From Bacillota bacterium (GTDB lineage Bacteria > Bacillota > Clostridia > Clostridiales > Clostridiaceae), in NCBI GenBank assembly GCA_023399035.1, contig JAEWQX010000031.1:1-13965 (forward strand): a stretch of DNA of 13,965 bases, read 5' to 3'. Below the pieces are notes generated by a model that was not told where the DNA came from, searched no databases, and worked only from the letters and a program-made list of their open reading frames with translations. Below, piece after piece: positions 6,963 to 13,334 of this stretch. The position numbers were made by a program, and so were the translations under genes. The number at the start of each line of letters is the position of its first letter. Position 1 is the first letter of the stretch.

Positions 6963-7460
6963 ATGAGAATCGATCCTAGTACACTAGACCTTAAAGAAAA
7001 GGTTGTTTTCATAAACAGAGTTACTAAGGTTGTTAAAGGTGGTAGAAACTTCAGATTCAGCGCATTAGTTGTTGTCGGAGACGAAAACGGACACGTAGGC
7101 GTTGGTATGGGTAAATCTATCGAAATTCCAGAAGCAATCAAAAAAGGAATAGAAGATGCTAAGAAGAACTTAGTAAGTGTTTCAATGGTTGGAACAACTG
7201 TTCCTCATGAAATACACGGTAAATTCGGAACAGCTGATGTTCTAATTATGCCAGCTAAAGAAGGTACAGGAGTTATCGCTGGTGGTCCAGCAAGAGCTGT
7301 ATTAGAATTAGCAGGATTAAAAGACGTAAGAGCTAAATCATTAGGTTCTAACAATCCAAACAACATGGTAAGAGCTACAATCAATGGATTAGCAAGCTTA
7401 AGAACTGCAGAAGATATTGCTAGATTAAGAGGCAAATCTGTAGAAGAAATATTAGGTTAG
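6963..7460 (+). CDS. rpsE: 30S ribosomal protein S5
   Basis: S5 contributes to decoding accuracy and mRNA unwinding at the entry channel. The product is 165 residues. An N-terminal dsRNA-binding-like domain carries the loop VTKVVKGGRNFRFSALVVVGD (20-40); the VVKGG part is where spectinomycin-resistance changes are known in other bacteria, and this copy looks wild type. The C-terminal domain has the GTGVIAGGPARAVLELAG and LGSNNPNNMVRAT blocks. Ribosome-binding site GAGGAGGGAAA. Ends TAG, with the rpmD ribosome-binding site starting at the stop itself. Confidence 0.97.
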   Translation: MRIDPSTLDLKEKVVFINRVTKVVKGGRNFRFSALVVVGDENGHVGVGMGKSIEIPEAIKKGIEDAKKNLVSVSMVGTTVPHEIHGKFGTADVLIMPAKEGTGVIAGGPARAVLELAGLKDVRAKSLGSNNPNNMVRATINGLASLRTAEDIARLRGKSVEEILG

Positions 7461-7473
7461 GAGGTTTTGCAGA

Positions 7474-7653
7474 ATGGCTAAAGTAAGAGTTACATTAGTA
7501 AAGAGCTTAATAGGTAGAAAGAAAGACCATATTGCTACTGCAAACGCTCTTGGACTTAGAAAAATAAGAAATACAGTTGAAGTTGAAGCTAACGAAGCTA
7601 TCAACGGTATGATTAAAAAGATAGACTACTTATTAAAGGTAGAAGAAGTATAA
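7474..7653 (+). CDS. rpmD: 50S ribosomal protein L30
   Basis: L30 is a small large-subunit protein found in many but not all bacteria. The 59-residue product begins AKVRVTLVKSLIGRKKDHIA and continues through LGLRKIRNTVEVE (27-39), which is the family's core. Start is ATG eight bases after TTAGGAGG (7457-7464), whose first bases belong to the rpsE stop, so the two genes are tightly linked. It ends with a double stop TAATAA. Confidence 0.96.
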   Translation: MAKVRVTLVKSLIGRKKDHIATANALGLRKIRNTVEVEANEAINGMIKKIDYLLKVEEV

Positions 7654-7674
7654 TAAACAAGGAGGTGCACTAGA

Positions 7675-8115
7675 ATGAAACTTCACGAATTAAAACCAGC
7701 AGCAGGTAGTAGAAAAGCACCTAAGAGAATCGGTAGAGGTACAGGTTCAGGATTAGGAAGAAACGCTGGTAAAGGTGAAAAGGGTCAAAACGCAAGATCA
7801 GGTGGTGGAGTAAGACCTGGTTTTGAAGGAGGTCAAATGCCTTTATACAGAAGACTACCTAAGAGAGGATTCACTAATCCTTTCAGTAAGGAATTCGTTT
7901 GTATCAACGTTGACAGATTAAACATCTTCGAAAATGGTACAGAAATAACTCCAGAAGTTTTACTTGAAAGAAGAGTTGTAAGTAAAGTATTAGATGGAGT
8001 AAAGATTCTTGGAAACGGAACATTAGAAAAAAGCTTAACAGTTAAAGGATGTAAGTTCTCTAAGTCTGCTATAGAAAAAATTGAAGCAGCTGGGGGAAAA
8101 GTTGAGGTGATGTAA
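7675..8115 (+). CDS. rplO: 50S ribosomal protein L15
   Basis: L15 binds late in large-subunit assembly. The product is 146 residues. The N-terminal, extended, glycine- and arginine-rich tail is clear: KRIGRGTGSGLGRNAGKGEK (17-36), then SGGGVRPGFEGGQMPLYRRL (42-61) and PKRGF. The C-terminal globular domain ends KIEAAGGKVEVM. Ribosome-binding site AAGGAGGTGCA. Its last codons contain GAGGTGAT, which serves as the ribosome-binding site of secY, one base beyond the stop. Confidence 0.97.
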   Translation: MKLHELKPAAGSRKAPKRIGRGTGSGLGRNAGKGEKGQNARSGGGVRPGFEGGQMPLYRRLPKRGFTNPFSKEFVCINVDRLNIFENGTEITPEVLLERRVVSKVLDGVKILGNGTLEKSLTVKGCKFSKSAIEKIEAAGGKVEVM

Positions 8116-8116
8116 C

Positions 8117-9403
8117 GTGCTTCAAACCCTACGTAATGCATTTAAAGTTCCTGAACTTAAGAAAAAAATCTTATGGACAATATTACTAGTTGCAATTTTC
8201 AGGATGGGAAGTTATATTCCTGTTCCTGGAATTAACTCTGAATATTTAAAGAGTCTTAGTGAATCAGGTGGTCTATTAGGATTCTATGATATGATTTCCG
8301 GAGGTGCTTTTAGTAGATCTAGTATATTGGCACTAGGAGTTATGCCATACATTAATGCATCGATAATTATTCAATTATTAACAGTTGCTATTCCTCAACT
8401 AGAACAGCTTTCTAAGGAAGGCGAAACAGGAAGAAAGAAGATACAAAACATAACTCGTTATGTATCTCTTGCAATAGCATTTGTTCTTGCTTATGGATCA
8501 TTTGCTATGATTGCCAATAGTGGAGGAGCAGTCGGATTAAATACTATGAGTAAAGTTGTTGTAATTTTCTCATTAGTAGTAGGTACAACATTCTGTATGT
8601 GGTTAGGTGACCAACTTACAGTTAAAGGAATAGGAAATGGTACATCAATATTAATTTTTGTTAATATAATTTCTAGAGTACCAACAACAATTGCTTCAAT
8701 GATAACTCTTAAAGAGGCAGGAAGTGCAAGCATAGTTGAAATAGTATTATTTGGAGTATTCATTGTATTCTTATTAGCTGCAGTATTATTTTTCTCACTA
8801 TCAGAAAGAAGAATACCTGTACAATATGCAGGGAAATTCGGTGGTGGAAATGCTGCAATGGTAAAATCACAATCTTCAAATATTCCATTAAGCATTATAG
8901 GATCAGCAGTTCTTGCTATTATATTCTCAATGTCAGTAATGGAATTTCCTAAGACAATAGCAACATTATTTGGTGGCGATAAAGAATGGGCAAAATGGAT
9001 TTTAACTAATCCAACATGCGTATTCAATTCAAAGAGCTGGTCATATGCAGTAGTGTATGCAATTCTAACAGTATTCTTTAATTGGTTCTATACTTTAATT
9101 ACTTTCAAGCCAGATGAAATGGCTGAAAACTTACACAAATCTGCTGGATTTGTACCAGGTGTAAGACCGGGAGAAGAAACTGAAAGATATTTTGAAAATG
9201 TTCTTAATAGATTATCATTCATCGGAGGTATTTTAGCAGCTATACTTGCTATAACACCAGTAATGATAGAAAATTATACAGCATTCCAAAATACAGCTTT
9301 CTCAGGAACCGCATTATTGATTGTTATAAATGTTGCATTAGATTTTACTAGACAGGTAGAATCACAAATGGTGGTAAGACACTATAAAGGATTTCTTAAA
9401 TAG
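8117..9403 (+). CDS. secY: preprotein translocase channel subunit SecY
   Basis: SecY forms the membrane channel of the SecYEG translocon for secreted and membrane proteins. The product is 428 residues with about ten hydrophobic membrane segments. Landmarks are TM1 (about 17-36) followed by YIPVPGIN, the plug region GGAFSRSSILALGVMPYINA (62-81), GIGNGTSILIF (171-181), ERRIPVQYA (230-238), and the cytoplasmic loop AGFVPGVRPGEETERY (343-358), which is part of the SecA and ribosome interface. Start is GTG one base after the rplO stop, behind GAGGTGAT (8104-8111). Position after rplO is conserved from E. coli to Firmicutes. Ends TAG. Confidence 0.98.
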   Translation: MLQTLRNAFKVPELKKKILWTILLVAIFRMGSYIPVPGINSEYLKSLSESGGLLGFYDMISGGAFSRSSILALGVMPYINASIIIQLLTVAIPQLEQLSKEGETGRKKIQNITRYVSLAIAFVLAYGSFAMIANSGGAVGLNTMSKVVVIFSLVVGTTFCMWLGDQLTVKGIGNGTSILIFVNIISRVPTTIASMITLKEAGSASIVEIVLFGVFIVFLLAAVLFFSLSERRIPVQYAGKFGGGNAAMVKSQSSNIPLSIIGSAVLAIIFSMSVMEFPKTIATLFGGDKEWAKWILTNPTCVFNSKSWSYAVVYAILTVFFNWFYTLITFKPDEMAENLHKSAGFVPGVRPGEETERYFENVLNRLSFIGGILAAILAITPVMIENYTAFQNTAFSGTALLIVINVALDFTRQVESQMVVRHYKGFLK

Positions 9404-9420
9404 ATAAAAAATAGATAAAA
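9399..9420 (+). repeat. 11-bp perfect tandem repeat in the secY-adk junction
   Basis: AATAGATAAAA occurs twice head to tail (9399-9409 and 9410-9420). The first copy contains the secY stop codon TAG. It probably arose by slippage in A-rich sequence; no function is apparent. Confidence 0.7.
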
Positions 9421-9435
9421 ATGGAGATGAAGCCA

Positions 9436-10083
9436 GTGAAGATAGTATTACTAGGTCCTCCTGGAGCTGGAAAGGGAACACAGGCTAAATCAATCAGTAA
9501 TAAATATTCTATACCCCACATTTCTACAGGAGATATTTTTAGAAAGAACATTTCTGAAAACACTCCTTTAGGGGTAGAAGCGAAAAGTTATATGGATAAC
9601 GGACAATTAGTACCAGATGAAGTTACAATTAACATGGTTAAAGATAGACTTCAACAGGAAGATTGTAGAGCTGGATATTTATTAGATGGTTTTCCTAGAA
9701 CTGTGGCTCAGGCTGAAGCTTTAAACAGTTTTCTTATTGAAAGAGGAGAACAATTAGATACTGCATTATTAATAAAGGTACCTAATGAATTCATCTTAGA
9801 AAGAATGACTGGTAGAAGAGTATGTCCATCATGTGGAGCAAGTTACCACGTAAAATTTAATCCTCCAACAGTTGAAGGAAAATGTGATTTGTGTGGAAGC
9901 GAAGTTATACAAAGAAAAGACGATACAGTTGAAACTGTAAAGGAAAGACTTGATGTATACGAAAAAGAAACACAACCATTAATAGATTTTTATGGTAAGA
10001 AAGAATTGCTTTCAGAAGTAGATGGTACTAAAGCCATAAATGAAGTTTTCAGAGGAATATGCGAAATATTGGGGAATAACTAA
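9436..10083 (+). CDS. adk: adenylate kinase (zinc-lid type)
   Basis: Adenylate kinase interconverts ATP + AMP and two ADP in the cytosol. I start at GTG 9436, giving 215 residues beginning KIVLLGPPGAGKGTQA, the normal N-terminus; GGAG (9423-9426) lies nine bases upstream. The in-frame ATG at 9421 would add five residues and has only A-rich sequence before it. The P-loop is GPPGAGKGT (7-15), the AMP-binding STGDIFR is at 30-36, and LLDGFPRT is at 82-89. The lid domain has a zinc site: Cys130-x2-Cys133 and Cys150-x2-Cys153. The TAA stop overlaps the map ATG by one base. Confidence 0.95.
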   Translation: MKIVLLGPPGAGKGTQAKSISNKYSIPHISTGDIFRKNISENTPLGVEAKSYMDNGQLVPDEVTINMVKDRLQQEDCRAGYLLDGFPRTVAQAEALNSFLIERGEQLDTALLIKVPNEFILERMTGRRVCPSCGASYHVKFNPPTVEGKCDLCGSEVIQRKDDTVETVKERLDVYEKETQPLIDFYGKKELLSEVDGTKAINEVFRGICEILGNN

Positions 10084-10832
10084 TGATTATTTTTAAAAAT
10101 AATGATGAGATAGCCCTAATGAGAAAAGCAGGCAAAATAGTAGGAGAAACATTGCTATTGCTCGAAAAAGAGGTAAAACCCGGTGTTACAACTGCCGAGT
10201 TAGATAGAATGGCAGAAGAATTTATAACTAAGCATGGAGCAAAACCTTCATTCAAAGGCTTATATGGTTTTCCTTCGTCACTATGTATTTCAGTTAACGA
10301 GCAAGTAGTTCATGGATTCCCAGGAAGCTATGTTCTTAAAGAAGGAGATATTGTTAGTATCGACTGTGGAGCATGTATAAATGGATTTCATGGAGATGCA
10401 GCTAGAACATTTCCAGTAGGAAAAGTTTCAAGTGAAGCTCAGAGATTAATAGATGTTACTCAACAAAGTTTCTTTGAAGGTATAAAACATGCAAAGATAG
10501 GAAATAGGTTAAGTGATATATCTCATGAAATACAAAGCTACGTAGAAGCAGCAGGTTTCTCAGTTGTAAGAGACTTTGTAGGACACGGAATTGGACGTAA
10601 TGTTCATGAGGATCCTAATGTGCCTAATTTCGGTAAATCCGGTAGAGGTCCAAAGCTAGTTGAGGGAATGGTATTAGCTATAGAACCTATGGTTAATGCA
10701 GGAACTCATAAGGTAAGAACGTTAAAAGATGGATGGACAGTTGTGACAGCAGATAGTTGTTTATCAGCGCATTATGAAAATACAGTTGCAATTTTATCAG
10801 ATGGACCTGAAATATTGACACTGATTAAGTAG
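10083..10832 (+). CDS. map: methionine aminopeptidase, type I
   Basis: This enzyme removes the initiator methionine from nascent proteins after deformylation, using two metal ions. The product is 249 residues, without N-terminal extension. All five metal ligands are visible: Asp94 in SIDCGA, Asp105 in GFHGDAART, His168 in VGHGIG, Glu201 in AIEPMV and Glu232 in SAHYENTVAI; His77 (EQVVHGFP) is the conserved substrate-binding histidine. The ATG is in a TAATG overlap with adk and has only a weak GGGG (10071-10074) upstream, so translation is probably coupled to adk. Ends TAG. Confidence 0.97.
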   Translation: MIIFKNNDEIALMRKAGKIVGETLLLLEKEVKPGVTTAELDRMAEEFITKHGAKPSFKGLYGFPSSLCISVNEQVVHGFPGSYVLKEGDIVSIDCGACINGFHGDAARTFPVGKVSSEAQRLIDVTQQSFFEGIKHAKIGNRLSDISHEIQSYVEAAGFSVVRDFVGHGIGRNVHEDPNVPNFGKSGRGPKLVEGMVLAIEPMVNAGTHKVRTLKDGWTVVTADSCLSAHYENTVAILSDGPEILTLIK

Positions 10833-10846
10833 AAAAAAGAGTGTTG

Positions 10847-10898
10847 CTTAGTTATAAATTTGCATAATACCATTGTGGTAGTGTTAATTTATACTAAG
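10847..10898 (+). promoter_or_regulatory. long hairpin ahead of the KOW-domain gene
   Basis: CTTAG (10847-10851) pairs with CTAAG (10894-10898). After one bulged T, TATAAATT (10853-10860) pairs with AATTTATA (10886-10893). Inside lies TACCA-TTG-TGGTA (10868-10880), with a partly paired stretch between. The whole 52-base element is close to one continuous stem and ends nine bases before the ribosome-binding site AGAGGTGA (10907-10914). There is no T-tract, so it is not a standard terminator. It fills most of the 87-base spacer between map and the next gene. Confidence 0.6.
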
Positions 10899-10919
10899 GT
10901 AATCATAGAGGTGAAAAAT

Positions 10920-11201
10920 TTGCAAAACAATGACTTGATTGGAAAAGTAGTACTTTCAAAAGCAGGAAGAGATATTAATCATTTATATGTTGTTGTTAGG
11001 CAGATAGATAATGATTATGTATTGCTTGCTAATGGGGATACAAAATCAGTTGATATGCCTAAGAAGAAAAAGATTAAACACTTAATTATTTTAGAAGATA
11101 TAGATGAAGAATTATTATCATCGATAAAATCATGCGATAAGAGTACAGATTTAAAGATAAAAAGATTCCTAAAAGTTAGAGGCATTGTTAAGGAGGGTTG
11201 A
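10920..11201 (+). CDS. KOW-domain RNA-binding protein (archaeal L14e-like)
   Basis: I start at TTG 10920, eight bases after AGAGG of AGAGGTGA, giving 93 residues: QNNDLIGKVVLSKAGRD and so on. The frame is open upstream to TTG 10860, but that start has no ribosome-binding site and lies in a hairpin. Residues about 5-35 form an SH3-like KOW motif (LIGKVVLSKAGRD, then a hydrophobic strand and the LANGDTKSV turn), followed by a basic MPKKKKIKHL segment (46-55). Firmicutes commonly carry such a gene between map and infA, annotated as an L14e/L6e/L27e-like RNA-binding protein; its function is, to my knowledge, not established. It ends in TGA, the only TGA stop in the window. Confidence 0.85.
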   Translation: MQNNDLIGKVVLSKAGRDINHLYVVVRQIDNDYVLLANGDTKSVDMPKKKKIKHLIILEDIDEELLSSIKSCDKSTDLKIKRFLKVRGIVKEG

Positions 11202-11208
11202 TTACCTT

Positions 11209-11427
11209 ATGTCAAAAGATGATGTTATAGAAATGCAAGGTACAGTACTAGAATCTTTACCAAATGCTATGTTCCAAGTTGAACTAGAAAGCGGACATAA
11301 GATTTTAGCACATATATCAGGTAAATTAAGAATGAACTTCATAAGAATTCTACCTGGTGATAAAGTTACAGTAGAACTTTCACCATATGATCTAACAAGA
11401 GGTAGAATTACATGGAGAGCTAAATAA
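11209..11427 (+). CDS. infA: translation initiation factor IF-1
   Basis: IF-1 binds the A site of the small subunit during initiation. The product is 72 residues, exactly the bacterial norm, and is essentially one S1-like OB fold: SKDDVIEMQGTVLESLPNAM, GHKILAHISGKLRMNFIRIL (29-48), GDKVTVELSPYDLTRGRITW (50-69). I use ATG 11209, 12 bases after AGGAGG (11191-11196), slightly longer than usual spacing. The frame stays open to TTG 11185, but that would place the ribosome-binding site inside the gene. Confidence 0.97.
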   Translation: MSKDDVIEMQGTVLESLPNAMFQVELESGHKILAHISGKLRMNFIRILPGDKVTVELSPYDLTRGRITWRAK

Positions 11428-11454
11428 GGTAGAATTACTTACTTAATATCTACC
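11428..11454 (+). promoter_or_regulatory. hairpin between infA and rpmJ
   Basis: It begins directly after the infA stop. GGTAGA-ATTA (11428-11437) pairs with TAAT-(A)-TCTACC (11444-11454) over a CTTACT loop: ten pairs and one bulged A. No T-tract follows (next bases ACAAAAGT), so it is not a clear terminator. Its first 11 bases, GGTAGAATTAC, repeat the sequence at 11401-11411 in the end of infA, exactly 27 bases (nine codons) upstream and in the same frame. Confidence 0.5.
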
Positions 11455-11469
11455 ACAAAAGTAATATGA

Positions 11470-11595
<126 letters not shown>

Positions 11596-11632
11596 CAATC
11601 ACTTTAACAGTATTATTTTGTAATAAATGATA

Positions 11633-11661
11633 TTGACAATTCAGCAAAAGTCAAATATGAT
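11633..11661 (+). promoter_or_regulatory. sigma-A-type promoter for the alpha cluster
   Basis: A perfect -35 TTGACA (11633-11638) and a -10 TATGAT (11656-11661, one mismatch to TATAAT) are separated by exactly 17 bases. The 20 or so bases before the -35 are A/T-rich (TATTATTTTGTAATAAATGA), as in promoters helped by the alpha-subunit C-terminal domain. Transcription should begin near 11667-11669, leaving a leader of about 130 bases before rpsM. This is the only strong promoter I see in the window, and it lies at the classical spc/alpha boundary. Confidence 0.85.
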
Positions 11662-11667
11662 TATATA

Positions 11668-11798
11668 GTCGTTTAATTAATCGAAAATATTTTAGGGCGG
11701 CTGACAGTAGAATATAATACTCTATTGGCCTAAAATTTTAATATATATATAAATAAAATAAAATAACACATTTCAATTATCAGGAGGTGTAAATTTCA
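11668..11798 (+). promoter_or_regulatory. structured leader of rpsM-rpsK-rpsD-rpoA
   Basis: The predicted leader folds into an outer stem ATTTTAGG (11689-11696) with CCTAAAAT (11729-11736) and an inner stem CAGTAGA (11705-11711) with TCTATTG (11721-11727, one G-U pair). The left side between them is the unpaired GCGGCTGA (11697-11704), opposite a single G. A low-complexity A/T run (11737-11766) follows, then the ribosome-binding site AGGAGGTG (11782-11789). In E. coli, S4 represses the alpha operon through the rpsM leader, and here rpsD is in the same operon; whether S4 binds this leader is inference. I do not see the E. coli pseudoknot sequence. Confidence 0.5.
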
Positions 11799-12167
11799 AT
11801 GGCAAGAATAGCAGGCGTTGACCTACCAAGAGAAAAAAGAGTTGAAATAGGTTTAACTTATATCTACGGAATAGGTTTATCAACTTCACAAAAAATCTTA
11901 GCTACAACAGGAGTAAATCCAGATACAAGAGTTAAGGATTTATCTGAAGAAGAAGTTAATGAAATTAGAACTTATATAAATAAGAACTTAACTGTTGAAG
12001 GTGACTTAAGAAGAGATGTTGCTTTAAACATTAAGAGATTAATAGAAATAGGATCATACAGAGGAATTAGACATAGAAAAGGTCTTCCAGTAAGAGGACA
12101 AAAAACTAAGACTAATGCAAGAACTAGAAAAGGTCCTAAGAAGACAATCGCAAACAAGAAGAAATAG
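11799..12167 (+). CDS. rpsM: 30S ribosomal protein S13
   Basis: S13 bridges to the large subunit from the small-subunit head and touches P-site tRNA through its tail. The product is 122 residues: ARIAGVDLPREKRVEIGLTY at the start, YGIG (23-26) of the helix-two-turn-helix fold, and the basic tail RHRKGLPVRGQKTKTNARTR (91-110) ending in lysines. ATG follows AGGAGGTG by 11 bases to AGGAGG. First gene of the alpha cluster behind its own promoter. Ends TAG. Confidence 0.97.
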   Translation: MARIAGVDLPREKRVEIGLTYIYGIGLSTSQKILATTGVNPDTRVKDLSEEEVNEIRTYINKNLTVEGDLRRDVALNIKRLIEIGSYRGIRHRKGLPVRGQKTKTNARTRKGPKKTIANKKK

Positions 12168-12182
12168 TAAGGAGGTAAGATA

Positions 12183-12578
12183 ATGGCAGCTCAAAAAGTC
12201 AAAAAGACTAGAAGAAGAAAAGAAAGAAAAAACGTTGAGCATGGTGCTGCGCACATTAAGTCAACTTTTAACAATTCAATAGTTACTTTAACAGATGCAG
12301 TAGGTAATGCTTTATCATGGTCAAGTGCAGGTGCATTAGGATTCAGAGGATCAAGAAAGAGCACACCATTCGCAGCACAAATGGCAGCTGAAACTGCAGC
12401 TAAAGCAGCTATGGAGCACGGCTTAAAAAGTATAGAAGTTTATGTTAAAGGACCTGGTTCAGGAAGAGAAGCAGCTATCAGATCCTTACAAGCAGCAGGC
12501 TTAGAAGTAACATTAATTAAAGATGTTACTCCAATCCCACATAATGGTTGTAGACCACCAAAGAGAAGAAGAGTCTAG
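12183..12578 (+). CDS. rpsK: 30S ribosomal protein S11
   Basis: S11 lies on the platform of the small subunit near the mRNA exit. The 131-residue product has a basic N-terminal tail (KKTRRRKERKNVEHG), the core HIKSTFNNSIVTLTDAVGNA (24-43) and GFRGSRKSTPFAAQMAAE (53-70), and the conserved C-terminus DVTPIPHNGCRPPKRRRV. Asn121-Gly122 is the site that becomes isoaspartate in E. coli S11. Ribosome-binding site AAGGAGGT (12169-12176), starting right at the rpsM stop. Ends TAG. Confidence 0.97.
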   Translation: MAAQKVKKTRRRKERKNVEHGAAHIKSTFNNSIVTLTDAVGNALSWSSAGALGFRGSRKSTPFAAQMAAETAAKAAMEHGLKSIEVYVKGPGSGREAAIRSLQAAGLEVTLIKDVTPIPHNGCRPPKRRRV

Positions 12579-12605
12579 TCTAACCGTAATAGGAGGTGTA
12601 ATTTA

Positions 12606-13226
12606 ATGGCAAGATATACTGGCGCTACATGTAGATTATGTAGAAGAGAAGGTATGAAACTTTTCCTTAAGGGTGATAGATGTTTCACTGACAAATGTGC
12701 ATTTGTTAGAAGAAGCTATGCACCAGGACAACACGGAGCTAATAAGAAGAAGATCTCTGGATATGGAGTTCAATTAAGAGAAAAGCAAAAAGCAAAAAGA
12801 ATTTATGGCGTATTAGAAAGCCAATTTAGATCATATTATGAAAAAGCTGAACACATGAAAGGTATTTCAGGTGAAAACTTACTTAAATTACTAGAAATGA
12901 GACTTGATAACGTAGTTTATAGATTAGGTTACGGTGCATCAAGAAATGAAGCTAGACAATTAGTTACTCATGGTCATTTCTTAGTAAATGGTAAAAAAGT
13001 TGACATCTGTTCATACAGCGTGTCAGTTAACGATGTAATTACTGTATGCGAAAAGAGCAGAGGAACTGAAAAGTTCAAGACTTTCGCTGAAAACCCAAAA
13101 ACTTTACCAGCTTGGTTAGAAGCAAACGTTGATAACTTCGAAGGAAAAGTTGTAGCAGTGCCATCAAGAGATGATATAGATGTGCCTGTTAACGAAACAC
13201 TTATTGTTGAGTTATACAGTAAATAA
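12606..13226 (+). CDS. rpsD: 30S ribosomal protein S4, zinc-binding form
   Basis: S4 nucleates assembly of the 5' domain of 16S rRNA and affects decoding fidelity. The product is 206 residues. The N-terminus has four cysteines in the zinc-site spacing of C+ S4 proteins (Cys9, Cys12, Cys26, Cys31), then RRSYAPGQHG (35-44). The S4 RNA-binding domain is at about 97-160 (EMRLDNVVYRLGYGASRNEA, then QLVTHGHFLVNGKKV). Ribosome-binding site TAGGAGGTGTAA. Its place between rpsK and rpoA is as in E. coli; Bacillus subtilis has it elsewhere and regulates it alone. Some clostridia keep a second rpsD; this window cannot show that. Confidence 0.97.
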   Translation: MARYTGATCRLCRREGMKLFLKGDRCFTDKCAFVRRSYAPGQHGANKKKISGYGVQLREKQKAKRIYGVLESQFRSYYEKAEHMKGISGENLLKLLEMRLDNVVYRLGYGASRNEARQLVTHGHFLVNGKKVDICSYSVSVNDVITVCEKSRGTEKFKTFAENPKTLPAWLEANVDNFEGKVVAVPSRDDIDVPVNETLIVELYSK

Positions 13227-13334
13227 TATTAATATATTTGTTTTTATTAGAGAAATTTATCACAATATATGCAAATATAGAATCAGTTGCCCTCATAATA
13301 AGGTTGCCATTTATAATATAGGGAGGGTTTGTCA
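13227..13334 (+). promoter_or_regulatory. 108-base rpsD-rpoA spacer, possible weak structure
   Basis: This is the second longest spacer in the window. TATATTTG (13233-13240) can pair with CAAATATA (13272-13279) around a 31-base loop, mostly by A-U pairs. GTTGCC occurs twice, at 13286-13291 and 13303-13308. A TATAAT (13312-13317) is present, but the nearest -35-like TTGCCC is 19 bases away and a start there would fall within the ribosome-binding site GGGAGGG (13320-13326). I see no convincing promoter or terminator. Confidence 0.3.

Noticed and set aside
8491..9027. Long open frame on the - strand inside secY
   Set aside because: It mirrors secY codons, has no recognisable domain and no expression signals.
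10860..10919. Upstream TTG start that would add 20 residues to the KOW protein
   Set aside because: No ribosome-binding site precedes it, it lies inside a long hairpin, and TTG 10920 is ideally spaced from AGAGGTGA.
11185..11208. TTG 11185 as the start of IF-1
   Set aside because: It would overlap the KOW gene and put the AGGAGG site inside the reading frame; ATG 11209 gives the standard 72 residues.
11611..11625. Terminator after rpmJ (TATTA-TTTTG-TAATA)
   Set aside because: Five A-U pairs with no T-tract; more likely part of the A/T-rich region upstream of the promoter.
13221..13250. Terminator after rpsD (AT hairpin followed by TTTGTTTTTATT)
   Set aside because: The stem would be five A-U pairs only, overlaps the rpsD stop and is too weak to be credible.
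13287..13317. TTGCCC-19-TATAAT as a promoter for rpoA
   Set aside because: Poor -35, over-long spacing, and transcription would begin inside the rpoA ribosome-binding site.
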